Shown here: positions 18,386 through 25,584 of the stretch, in pieces
Numbering within the stretch: the first letter of the stretch is position 1
Layout of the letters: every line of letters begins with the position of its first letter
Assembly (NCBI RefSeq): GCF_013170705.1
Contig: NZ_CP033334.1
Span: forward strand, 4,689,501 to 4,753,500
Length of the DNA: 64,000 nucleotides
DNA from: Mesorhizobium loti
Lineage (GTDB): Bacteria; Pseudomonadota; Alphaproteobacteria; Rhizobiales; Rhizobiaceae
Reading direction: 5' to 3'
The notes under the pieces: generated by a model
Database searches by the model: none
What the model saw: the letters and a program-made list of their open reading frames with translations, nothing else
What the model was told of the DNA's origin: nothing
Made by a program: the position numbers and the translations under genes

Positions 18386-19419
18386 CAAGAGACCTTTTCG
18401 AACGGCACCGAAATCTTGCTTTGCAGTTCCATCCAGTTCGGCACGGGAAGGTTCTTCTCGCGTAGGAATTCCGGGTTGAACAGCTTCGACTGGTAGCGCG
18501 TGCCGTAATCGCAAAGAATGGTCACGATGGTATGGCCGGGGCCTAATTCCCTGGCCAGCCGGATCGCGCCGGCAATGTTGATGCCGGTCGAGCCACCGAC
18601 GCAAAGACCTTCTTCCTGAATGAGATCGAAGACGATCGGCAGTGCGTCCTCGTCCTTGACCTGAAAGGAGAAGTCCGGCGTGAACCCTTCGAGATTGGCG
18701 GTAATGCGCCCCTGCCCGATGCCCTCGGTGATCGAGCTGCCCTCCGATTTCAATTCGCCGCTGGTGTAGAAACTGTAGAGCGCGGCGCCCAGTGGATCAG
18801 CGAGCGCTATCTTCACATCCTTGCTCTTGGCCTTCAGCCCGAAGGCAACACCGGCAAGCGTTCCACCGGAGCCCACCGCCGAGACGAAACCATCGACCTT
18901 GCCGCCGGTCTGGGCCCAGATTTCCTGCGCCGTGGTGCGGATATGGCCGTCGCGGTTGGCGACATTGTCGAACTGGTTGGCCCATATGGCGCCGTTCGGC
19001 TCGCTCCTGGCCATCTGCTCGGCCAGCCGTCCCGACAGTTTCACGTAGTTGTTGGGGTTCTTGTAGGGCACGGCCGGCACCTCGATCAGCTCGGCGCCGA
19101 GCAAGCGGATCGTGTCCTTCTTTTCCTGGCTCTGCGTATCCGGGATGACGATGACGGTGCGATAGCCAAGCGCCTTGGCGACCAGCGTCAGGCCGATGCC
19201 GGTATTGCCGGCCGTGCCCTCGACGATGACACCGCCCGGCTTCAACAGGCCGCGCTGTTCGGCGTCACGGATGATGAACAGGCCGGCGCGATCCTTGACC
19301 GATTGCCCAGGATTCATGAATTCGGCCTTGCCCAGGATTTCGCAGCCGGTTTCTTCGGAAGCCTTGTTGAGGCGGATCAGAGGCGTGTTGCCGATCGCGT
19401 CGATCACAGAACGGGGCAT
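18385..19419 (-). CDS. cysK: cysteine synthase A (O-acetylserine sulfhydrylase)
   Basis: PLP enzyme forming cysteine from O-acetylserine and sulfide. 344 residues, slightly longer than the 310-320 typical of CysK, with extra length in the C-terminal part. PLP Lys42 lies in NPGQSVKDRAG; the substrate loop is EGTAGNTGIG near 67-76; the phosphate-binding loop is SGGTLAG near 178; and EEGLCVGGSTGINI lies near 276. A 12-bp palindrome is located about 40 bases upstream. First gene of a coupled cysK-alaX-sseA-GNAT set. Confidence 0.93.
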   Translation of the reverse strand: MPRSVIDAIGNTPLIRLNKASEETGCEILGKAEFMNPGQSVKDRAGLFIIRDAEQRGLLKPGGVIVEGTAGNTGIGLTLVAKALGYRTVIVIPDTQSQEKKDTIRLLGAELIEVPAVPYKNPNNYVKLSGRLAEQMARSEPNGAIWANQFDNVANRDGHIRTTAQEIWAQTGGKVDGFVSAVGSGGTLAGVAFGLKAKSKDVKIALADPLGAALYSFYTSGELKSEGSSITEGIGQGRITANLEGFTPDFSFQVKDEDALPIVFDLIQEEGLCVGGSTGINIAGAIRLARELGPGHTIVTILCDYGTRYQSKLFNPEFLREKNLPVPNWMELQSKISVPFEKVS

Positions 19420-19458
19420 TCAGGATTCCTTGTGTGCGTGCGCCGAAACCCTAGAAAC

Positions 19459-19470
19459 CCGAAGCTTCGG
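19459..19470. promoter_or_regulatory. palindrome upstream of cysK
   Basis: CCGAAGCTTCGG, a perfect 12-bp palindrome flanked by GAAAC and TTTC, 40 bases upstream of the cysK start. It could be an operator or a leader hairpin; no regulator is assigned. Confidence 0.35.
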
Positions 19471-19646
19471 TTTCAAGGCAAGAATTTGCCTGGTCCAGTC
19501 GCATTTCCGGCTCTGCGGTGTATCTGCATCCCCTAGACCGGGCTCGATGTCGTACAGTTCATTTGCACCCGACGTCGAGAAGCACTCTTTTCATTCGATT
19601 TCCTGACCGCTAGAGCAAGGCACCAACAAACTCGGCAGGGCGCAGC

Positions 19647-20468
19647 ATGACACTCTATCGGGCCGATCCGAAACATGGCGTTGCCTGGGTCACGGGCGGC
19701 TCGAGCGGCATTGGCCGCTCGCTGGCCAGGGATCTGGCGTCCCAGGGCTACGCGGTGGCGGTAACCGCGCTGGACGACGATCCGATCGACACGCTCATTG
19801 TCGAGACAGCGCAGATGCCGGGCAGCGTCACCGCTTTTCCCTGTGACGTGACCGACGAACCGCGCATGGCAAGGACGGTCGCCGCGATCGAGAAGGAGCT
19901 CGGCCCGATCGTGCTCGCCGTCTTCAATGCCGGAAACTACATCGCGACGCCCGGAGAGGCTCTTGTCGTCAAGGACTTTCGCAAGTCCTTCGAGGTCAAT
20001 TATTTCGGCATCATCAACGGGCTGGTGCCGGTCGTGGAACATATGCGCGTGCGATCACGCGGCCATGTCGTGCTGGTTGGATCGGTCACCGCCTATTTCG
20101 GCTGGCCGACCACCGCCGCCTATGGCGGCACCAAGGCGGCGATCAACATCCTGGCAGAGTCCCTGAAGTACGATTTCGACAAGATGAACATCCGCGTCCA
20201 GGTGATAAACCCCGGTTTTGTCGACACGCCGCTGACTGAAAAGAACATGTTGCCAATGCCGGGCCTGATGCCAGTCAGCCGAGCGACGCGCCGCATGGTG
20301 AAGGCAATCAAATCCGGTGGCTTCGAAGTCACCTTTCCGTACCGCACGAGCTGGCCGCTGAAGTTTCTTGCCCTGTTGCCCCGACCCGTGTGCCGATGGG
20401 TGATCAGCTTGACGACAAGCTGGAAGGCAAGGCCACTGAACTACGACCGCAAACTGCCGAACGAATAG
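19647..20468 (+). CDS. short-chain dehydrogenase/reductase
   Basis: A 273-residue classical SDR. The NAD(P)-binding TGGSSGIGRSL lies at about 16-26, NAG at FNAGNYIA near 93, and the active-site Ser in VLVGSVTAYFG and Tyr/Lys in AAYGGTKAA are present. The C-terminal stretch after residue 215 (SGGFEVTFPYRTSWPLKFLA) resembles SDRs acting on membrane-associated or lipid-like substrates, but the substrate cannot be read. The upstream Shine-Dalgarno is weak (GGGCG). Divergent from cysK. Confidence 0.9.
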   Translation: MTLYRADPKHGVAWVTGGSSGIGRSLARDLASQGYAVAVTALDDDPIDTLIVETAQMPGSVTAFPCDVTDEPRMARTVAAIEKELGPIVLAVFNAGNYIATPGEALVVKDFRKSFEVNYFGIINGLVPVVEHMRVRSRGHVVLVGSVTAYFGWPTTAAYGGTKAAINILAESLKYDFDKMNIRVQVINPGFVDTPLTEKNMLPMPGLMPVSRATRRMVKAIKSGGFEVTFPYRTSWPLKFLALLPRPVCRWVISLTTSWKARPLNYDRKLPNE

Positions 20469-20561
20469 GATGCCCACAGGATTGGTGGTTTGGCTGCCTG
20501 GGCGGCCGTTGCCTGTTCATGGCCACCGCCATAGGCTTGTTGTTGTTGCGTGGAGTCTGCA

Positions 20562-21536
20562 ATGGGGCGACGGATCGTGCTTGCTGTGCTGGGCCTGATC
20601 GCCGTCCTTGCACTGGCCATCGTCCTTGGCCCACGCGTTCCCGTAGACACCACGATCCGCTTCGATCCTTCCGCCATCGGCGACGATCCGCAGGCCTATG
20701 TGGCGAAGGTGGAAGCCGCCGCGCCCGGTATCCGCGACGGGCTGGAGAAGGAGATCGTCTGGGCCAACCCGATGGTGCATGCCAAGACGCCGCTGTCGAT
20801 CGTCTATATCCACGGTTTTTCCGCTTCCAAAGGCGAAGTCCGCCCCCTGCCCGACGAGGTGGCGGACCAGCTCGACGCCAACCTCTTCTACACCCGCCTT
20901 ACCGGTCACGGACAGGACGGCGCGGCGATGACGCAGGGCAGTGTCAATGCCTGGATCAACGACTATGAGGAGGCGCTCGCCATCGGCCGGGCGATCGGCG
21001 ACAAGGTGATCGTCATCTCGACCTCGACCGGCGGCTCGCTGGCGGCGTGGGCGGCAACACAGCCCGGTGCGTCGGATGGCGTGGCGGCCATTGCATTCAT
21101 CTCGCCCAATTTCGGCGTGAAGGCATCAGGCGCCGAGATCCTGACCATGCCTTGGGGTAAGCAGATCGCCGAACTCGTCATCGGCAAGGAACGCAGTTTC
21201 GTGCCGCGCAACGCTCTGCACGAGAAATTCTGGACCACCAAATATCCGGTTGCCGCGACGCTGCCGATGCAGGCGCTGACTGAACTTGCCTATGGAGCGC
21301 CGGTGGAGAAAGCTGATATCCCTGCCCTGTTCATCTTCTCGGATTCGGACAGGGTGGTGCGGCCTGACCGCACCCGCGAAATCGCCGGCCGCTGGGGCGC
21401 GCCGCACGAGCTGGTTCCGCTCGACGATACCGGCGACCCAGATAACCATGTCATCGCCGGCGACGCGCTGTCGCCATCGACCACGGCCTTCCTGGCGCAA
21501 CGGATTACCGTCTGGGTCGAGGCGGTGGCGAAGTAA
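20562..21536 (+). CDS. membrane-anchored alpha/beta hydrolase
   Basis: A 324-residue protein with an N-terminal hydrophobic segment (IVLAVLGLIAVLALAIVLGP, about 4-23) that acts as anchor or uncleaved signal. The hydrolase fold begins at SIVYIHGFSASKGEVRPL (oxyanion region near 80-95). The likely nucleophile Ser lies in VISTSTGGSLA near 160, where the usual first Gly of GxSxG is Ser. Asp in FIFSDSDRVV near 264 and His in DPDNHVIAGD near 300 complete a plausible triad. Substrate unknown. TGGAG lies 6 bases before the ATG. Confidence 0.85.
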   Translation: MGRRIVLAVLGLIAVLALAIVLGPRVPVDTTIRFDPSAIGDDPQAYVAKVEAAAPGIRDGLEKEIVWANPMVHAKTPLSIVYIHGFSASKGEVRPLPDEVADQLDANLFYTRLTGHGQDGAAMTQGSVNAWINDYEEALAIGRAIGDKVIVISTSTGGSLAAWAATQPGASDGVAAIAFISPNFGVKASGAEILTMPWGKQIAELVIGKERSFVPRNALHEKFWTTKYPVAATLPMQALTELAYGAPVEKADIPALFIFSDSDRVVRPDRTREIAGRWGAPHELVPLDDTGDPDNHVIAGDALSPSTTAFLAQRITVWVEAVAK

Positions 21537-21547
21537 GGTTCAAAAAA

Positions 21548-21585
21548 CAAGAGGCGGCCGAAGCATCGCTTCAACCGCCCTCTTG
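21548..21585. terminator. bidirectional terminator-like hairpin
   Basis: CAAGAGGCGG pairs with CCGCCCTCTTG (one bulge), with an inner GAAGC-ATC-GCTTC stem. It separates the convergent hydrolase (+) and helicase (-) genes; an A-run on its left gives a T-tract for the minus strand. Confidence 0.65.
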
Positions 21586-21643
21586 TCTATCAGGCAGGCA
21601 ACCAGCGAACCACCAAGGTTTGACCGGTTACCGCGAGGCGTCG

Positions 21644-23065
21644 TCAGGCAGCCCGCGCTGCCGGCCGCTTGCCGCCGAAGCGGCGCTTGTTGTTGCCCTT
21701 GAAGGGTTTCGCGCCTTCGGGCTTGCGCTCGCCGGCAAACGCCGGCTTGTCGCCGAAGCGCTTCTTGCCGAAGCCGTTGCCCTTGTTCTCGCCGCCCGGC
21801 CGCCTGCCGTCGCGGCGACCATTGCGGTCGTTGCGATCATTGGCGGGCTCGAAGCGCTCGTTCTTTTCAGCCGGATTGCGCTGCGGATCGGGGCTGCCGA
21901 GATGGTCGGCAACGATCGGCAGCTTGGTGCGGATGATGCGTTCGACCTGGCGCAGCTTGCTGTTTTCCGAAGGATCGCAAAGCGTGATCGCGATGCCATC
22001 CATGCCGTTGCGGCCGGTACGGCCGATGCGGTGGACGTAGCTTTCGGCCTCGTCGGGCAGGTCGAAATTCACGACATGGCTGATGCCAGGTACATCGATG
22101 CCACGCGCGGCGATGTCGGTCGCGACCAGAATGCGCACCGATCCGTCACGAAAATCGTTCAGCGCCTTCTGACGGGCATTTTGCGACTTGTTGCCATGGA
22201 TGACGGCGGCCTTGAAGCCATCGCGCTCGAGGTCCTTGGTCACCCGGTCGGCGCCATGCTTGGTGCGCGAAAAGATGATGACGGACCTCATCGCCTCATC
22301 GGCGAGCATGGTCGACAGCACCTGGCGCTTCTGCTTGGTGCGGGCGAAGACGACGCCCTGCACGATCTCGGCCGCCGCCGTGCTTTGCGGCGAGACTTCG
22401 ATGCGGACCGGGTTCTTCAACAGGCCCTTGGCCAGTTCGGCGATCTCGTCCGGCATGGTGGCCGAGAACAGCGCCGTCTGGCGGTCAGGCGCGGTCGCCT
22501 TGGCGATGCGCTTGACGTCGTTGATGAAGCCCATGTCGAGCATGCGGTCGCCCTCGTCCAGCACCAGCCATTTGGTGTCGGACAGGATGAGGTCGCCCTC
22601 ACGCACCAGGTCGGTCAACCGGCCCGGCGTGGCAATGAGGATGTCGACGCCGGGAGCAACCTTCTTCACCTGGCTGAAGCGGGAAACGCCGCCCAACACG
22701 AGGGCCGTGGAGACATGCGCGCCCTTGGCGAGGATCTTGATGGTGTCCTCGATCTGCACCGCAAGCTCGCGGGTCGGTGCCAGGATGAGCGCGCGGGTCG
22801 TCTTGGCGCGCCGCTTGGTGCCGAGCGCGATGATCTTCGACAGGATCGGCAGCGCAAAGGCCGCGGTCTTGCCGGAGCCTGTCTGCGCGATGCCGAAAAT
22901 GTCACGGCCTTCCATCTGCGGCGGGATGGCCTGCATCTGGATCGGCTTCGGTTCGGTGAAGCCGGCATTGTGGGTGGCCTTGAGCAGCGCACCGGTAATT
23001 CCCAGCGCCGCGAAACCGGAGAGTTCCGCGGATACGTTGCCGGGCAATGTGTTTTCGTTGGTCAA
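21644..23065 (-). CDS. DEAD-box family ATP-dependent RNA helicase (RhlE-like) with DEGD motif II
   Basis: A 473-residue RNA helicase. Q-motif GFTEPKPIQMQAIP at 35-48, motif I AQTGSGKT at 60-67, PTREL at 97-101, TPGR at 146-149, motif II DEGD at 170-173 (instead of DEAD), SAT at 201-203, HRIGRTGR near 343. The C-terminal tail from about 395 is rich in Arg, Lys, Gly and Asn (NDRNDRNGRRDGRRPGGENK), typical of RhlE-like proteins acting in ribosome assembly or RNA decay. The Ala to Gly change in motif II is confirmed by the codons on the minus strand (GAC GAG GGC GAC). A 362-base leader lies upstream. Confidence 0.94.
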   Translation of the reverse strand: MTNENTLPGNVSAELSGFAALGITGALLKATHNAGFTEPKPIQMQAIPPQMEGRDIFGIAQTGSGKTAAFALPILSKIIALGTKRRAKTTRALILAPTRELAVQIEDTIKILAKGAHVSTALVLGGVSRFSQVKKVAPGVDILIATPGRLTDLVREGDLILSDTKWLVLDEGDRMLDMGFINDVKRIAKATAPDRQTALFSATMPDEIAELAKGLLKNPVRIEVSPQSTAAAEIVQGVVFARTKQKRQVLSTMLADEAMRSVIIFSRTKHGADRVTKDLERDGFKAAVIHGNKSQNARQKALNDFRDGSVRILVATDIAARGIDVPGISHVVNFDLPDEAESYVHRIGRTGRNGMDGIAITLCDPSENSKLRQVERIIRTKLPIVADHLGSPDPQRNPAEKNERFEPANDRNDRNGRRDGRRPGGENKGNGFGKKRFGDKPAFAGERKPEGAKPFKGNNKRRFGGKRPAARAA

Positions 23066-23427
23066 AATAATCTTCTTTCAAGCGGCTTCTCGGCCGCAAA
23101 CATCAATGGCGGCAGGGCGCAACCTGCCGTCGAAAAATTTGATATGAAACGACAAGGCGGGCGGACGGTGTCGTCCACTCGGCTGCGCTGTCGTGCCCGC
23201 AGGCATCATGCCACGGGGCTTTTTCGCCACTTTATGATGTACCGGAAAAAGGGCCGATATACCGGAAAGAGGGAAAACAGACGCAACCAGTCTCATTTGT
23301 CGAGAAGGCCGGAATCTCCCGGCCCAAGCGCCTATGGGCTGCATATGGCTGAGTTCGCCCCAGAATGCAAGGGGCGCAATGTTGCAGCGCAGCAAAAACC
23401 GACTAGAGAGCGATCGGAAATGTCCGC
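23066..23427. other. helicase leader region with 20-bp-period direct repeat
   Basis: No gene is seen between the helicase start and the toxin stop. The stretch holds a tandem direct repeat: 18 bases at 23236-23253 (GATGTACCGGAAAAAGGG) recur at 23256-23273 (GATATACCGGAAAGAGGG) with two differences and a 20-bp period. It probably contains the helicase promoter and a long 5' leader, as is usual for cold-inducible RNA helicases. Confidence 0.5.
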
Positions 23428-23715
23428 TCAAACTTCATCCGGCCATTTCCTGGCGCCGTGTTGCACAAATAGAATTTCGATCTGAGTGTCCGCGACCCGA
23501 TACGCGACCATGTAGGGCGTTCCGGGAATCACCAGTTCACGCGCGCCTTTGATCTCGCCAACCCGTCCGATGAAGGGGTTAGCGGACAACAGCCGGGCGG
23601 TCTTTGGATGGATATCATTGACAATCCGGGCACCGGCCCGCGGGTTATGTTGGTTGATGTAGTCGCCGATTGACGCAAGCTCGATCGGATAGTGTCGGGT
23701 CCAGACAATTCGCAC
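23428..23715 (-). CDS. RelE/ParE family toxin
   Basis: A 95-residue protein with the RelE/ParE superfamily pattern: [20 protein letters not shown] with a helical N-terminus, [20 protein letters not shown] in the centre, [20 protein letters not shown] and [13 protein letters not shown] at the C-terminus. Family members either cleave mRNA on the ribosome or poison gyrase; the sequence alone does not decide. It starts 6 bases after the antitoxin gene, the usual antitoxin-first order. Confidence 0.92.
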   Translation of the reverse strand: MRIVWTRHYPIELASIGDYINQHNPRAGARIVNDIHPKTARLLSANPFIGRVGEIKGARELVIPGTPYMVAYRVADTQIEILFVQHGARKWPDEV

Positions 23716-23721
23716 AGAGGC

Positions 23722-23958
23722 TCATGCCTGACTGTACCTGTTGAGAACCGTCGCGATTTCTTCCTCATTGGCAAAGTCGCCACGGTCGGCGGCCTCTATT
23801 CCCCCCTGAACGCCTGCGACCCACTTTTCCTGCCACGCCAGCGAACGTCCGTGGGAAAGGGCATTCTCGATGATCTGATCGCGTGTCAGCGTCGAGCGCG
23901 ACGTGAGCATGTCAATCCGGCGGCTCAAATCCTCGGATATTTCTACGTTGTTCTTCAT
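23722..23958 (-). CDS. ribbon-helix-helix type antitoxin
   Basis: A 78-residue protein. The N-terminal half ([20 protein letters not shown], then [13 protein letters not shown]) fits a ribbon-helix-helix DNA-binding module, and the C-terminal half ([20 protein letters not shown]) is the acidic toxin-binding tail common in ParD/RelB-like antitoxins. The start at 23958 is the first Met of this unit; the same frame runs much further upstream only as antisense of pccB. Probably autoregulates the pair. Confidence 0.88.
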   Translation of the reverse strand: MKNNVEISEDLSRRIDMLTSRSTLTRDQIIENALSHGRSLAWQEKWVAGVQGGIEAADRGDFANEEEIATVLNRYSQA

Positions 23959-23969
23959 AGGCTTATTCT

Positions 23970-23981
23970 GCCATATCTGGC
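23970..23981. promoter_or_regulatory. candidate operator of the toxin-antitoxin pair
   Basis: GCCATATCTGGC, an imperfect palindrome (GCCA/TGGC arms) 12 bases upstream of the antitoxin start, in the 63-base region shared with divergent pccB. Position suits antitoxin autoregulation; not otherwise supported. Confidence 0.3.
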
Positions 23982-24021
23982 GAATGCCTGCCAAGAAGTA
24001 TGTCGCATGAGGGACCGAGTG

Positions 24022-25554
24022 ATGAAGGATGTGCTGAAGGAACTCGAGCGTCGGCGCGAGATCGCCCGCATGGGCGGTGGCCAGGCCCGCATCGATGCCC
24101 AGCACAAGAAGGGCAAGCTGACCGCACGCGAACGCATCGAGGTGTTTCTCGACGAGGGTTCGTTCGAGGAGTTCGACATGTATGTCGAGCATCGCTCGAC
24201 CGATTTCGGCATGGAGAAGACCAAGATCGCCGGCGACGGCGTCGTCACCGGTTGGGGCACGGTCAACGGCCGTCCGGTCTATCTCTTCGCCAAGGACTTC
24301 ACCGTGTTCGGCGGCTCGCTGTCGGAAGCCCATGCCGAGAAGGTCATCAAGGTGCAGGAGATGGCGCTGCGCAACCGCGCGCCGATCATTGGTCTCTACG
24401 ATGCCGGCGGCGCCCGCATCCAGGAGGGTGTGGCAGCCCTCGGCGGCTATGCCGAGATTTTTCAGCGCAACGTGCTGGCCTCCGGCGTCATTCCGCAGAT
24501 TTCCGTGATCATGGGCCCATGCGCCGGCGGCGACGTCTATTCGCCGGCCATGACCGACTTCATCTTCATGGTGCGCGACACCTCCTACATGTTCGTCACC
24601 GGCCCGGATGTGGTGAAGACCGTCACCAACGAGACGGTGACGGCCGAAAGCCTCGGCGGCGCCTCGGTCCACACCACGAAATCCTCGATCGCCGACGGCG
24701 CCTATGACAATGATGTCGAGGCACTGCTGCAGATGCGCCGGCTGGTCGATCTTTTGCCCGCTTCGAACACGTCGGAGATTCCCGAGATCGAATGCTACCA
24801 GTCGGTGACCGACCATGACCTGTCGCTCGACCGGCTGATCCCCGACAATGCCAACAAGCCCTACGACATCAAGGAACTGATCCTGAAGGTCGCCGACGAG
24901 GGCGACTTCTTCGAGATCCAGCAGAATTTCGCCAAGAACATCGTCACCGGCTTCGGCCGTGTCGAGGGCCGCACGGTCGGCTTTGTCGCCAACCAGCCGA
25001 TGGTGCTGGCGGGCGTGCTCGATTCCGACGCCAGCCGCAAGGCGGCGCGCTTCGTGCGCTTCTGCGATTGTTTTTCGATCCCGATCGTCACCTTCGTCGA
25101 CGTTCCAGGCTTCCTGCCGGGTACCGCGCAGGAGTATGGCGGGCTGATCAAGCACGGCGCCAAGTTGCTCTTCGCCTATGCCGAGGCGACCGTGCCGAAG
25201 ATCACCGTCATCACCCGAAAAGCCTATGGCGGCGCCTATGACGTGATGGCCTCAAAACATCTGCGCGGCGACATGAACTATGCCTGGCCAACGGCGCAGA
25301 TCGCTGTGATGGGCGCCAGGGGCGCGGTGGAAATCATCTACCGCAAGGACATTGGCGACGCCGAAAAGATCGCGGCCCATACAAAGACTTACGAGGATCG
25401 CTTCCTGTCGCCCTTCGTCGCCGCCGAGCGCGGTTATGTCGACGAGGTTATCATGCCGCACTCGACCCGCCGCCGTATCGCGCGCGCGCTCAGGATGCTG
25501 CGCAACAAGGACATGCAGAACCCCTGGAAGAAGCACGACAACATCCCGCTGTGA
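24022..25554 (+). CDS. pccB: propionyl-CoA carboxylase beta chain (acyl-CoA carboxyltransferase)
   Basis: Carboxyltransferase subunit that moves CO2 from biotin to propionyl-CoA giving methylmalonyl-CoA. The 510-residue form starting [20 protein letters not shown] has GAGGGA upstream and the rhizobial PccB length; an ATG at 24007 is also possible. Motifs: [34 protein letters not shown] (first oxyanion loop), [38 protein letters not shown] and [18 protein letters not shown] (second loop). The biotin-carrying alpha subunit and methylmalonyl-CoA mutase, often adjacent in rhizobia, are not next to it here. Confidence 0.95.
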   Translation: MKDVLKELERRREIARMGGGQARIDAQHKKGKLTARERIEVFLDEGSFEEFDMYVEHRSTDFGMEKTKIAGDGVVTGWGTVNGRPVYLFAKDFTVFGGSLSEAHAEKVIKVQEMALRNRAPIIGLYDAGGARIQEGVAALGGYAEIFQRNVLASGVIPQISVIMGPCAGGDVYSPAMTDFIFMVRDTSYMFVTGPDVVKTVTNETVTAESLGGASVHTTKSSIADGAYDNDVEALLQMRRLVDLLPASNTSEIPEIECYQSVTDHDLSLDRLIPDNANKPYDIKELILKVADEGDFFEIQQNFAKNIVTGFGRVEGRTVGFVANQPMVLAGVLDSDASRKAARFVRFCDCFSIPIVTFVDVPGFLPGTAQEYGGLIKHGAKLLFAYAEATVPKITVITRKAYGGAYDVMASKHLRGDMNYAWPTAQIAVMGARGAVEIIYRKDIGDAEKIAAHTKTYEDRFLSPFVAAERGYVDEVIMPHSTRRRIARALRMLRNKDMQNPWKKHDNIPL

Positions 25555-25584
25555 AACGGTCTACGGAGGTAGCTGTCGAACAGC

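Noticed and set aside
21620..23485. 621-codon plus-strand open frame over the helicase
   Set aside because: Antisense of a well-supported helicase; the composition (Ala, Arg, Asp, Gly, Val runs) is that of a shadow frame.
23722..25155. 477-codon minus-strand frame reaching over pccB
   Set aside because: Only the last 78 codons (antitoxin) are protein-like; the rest is antisense of pccB.
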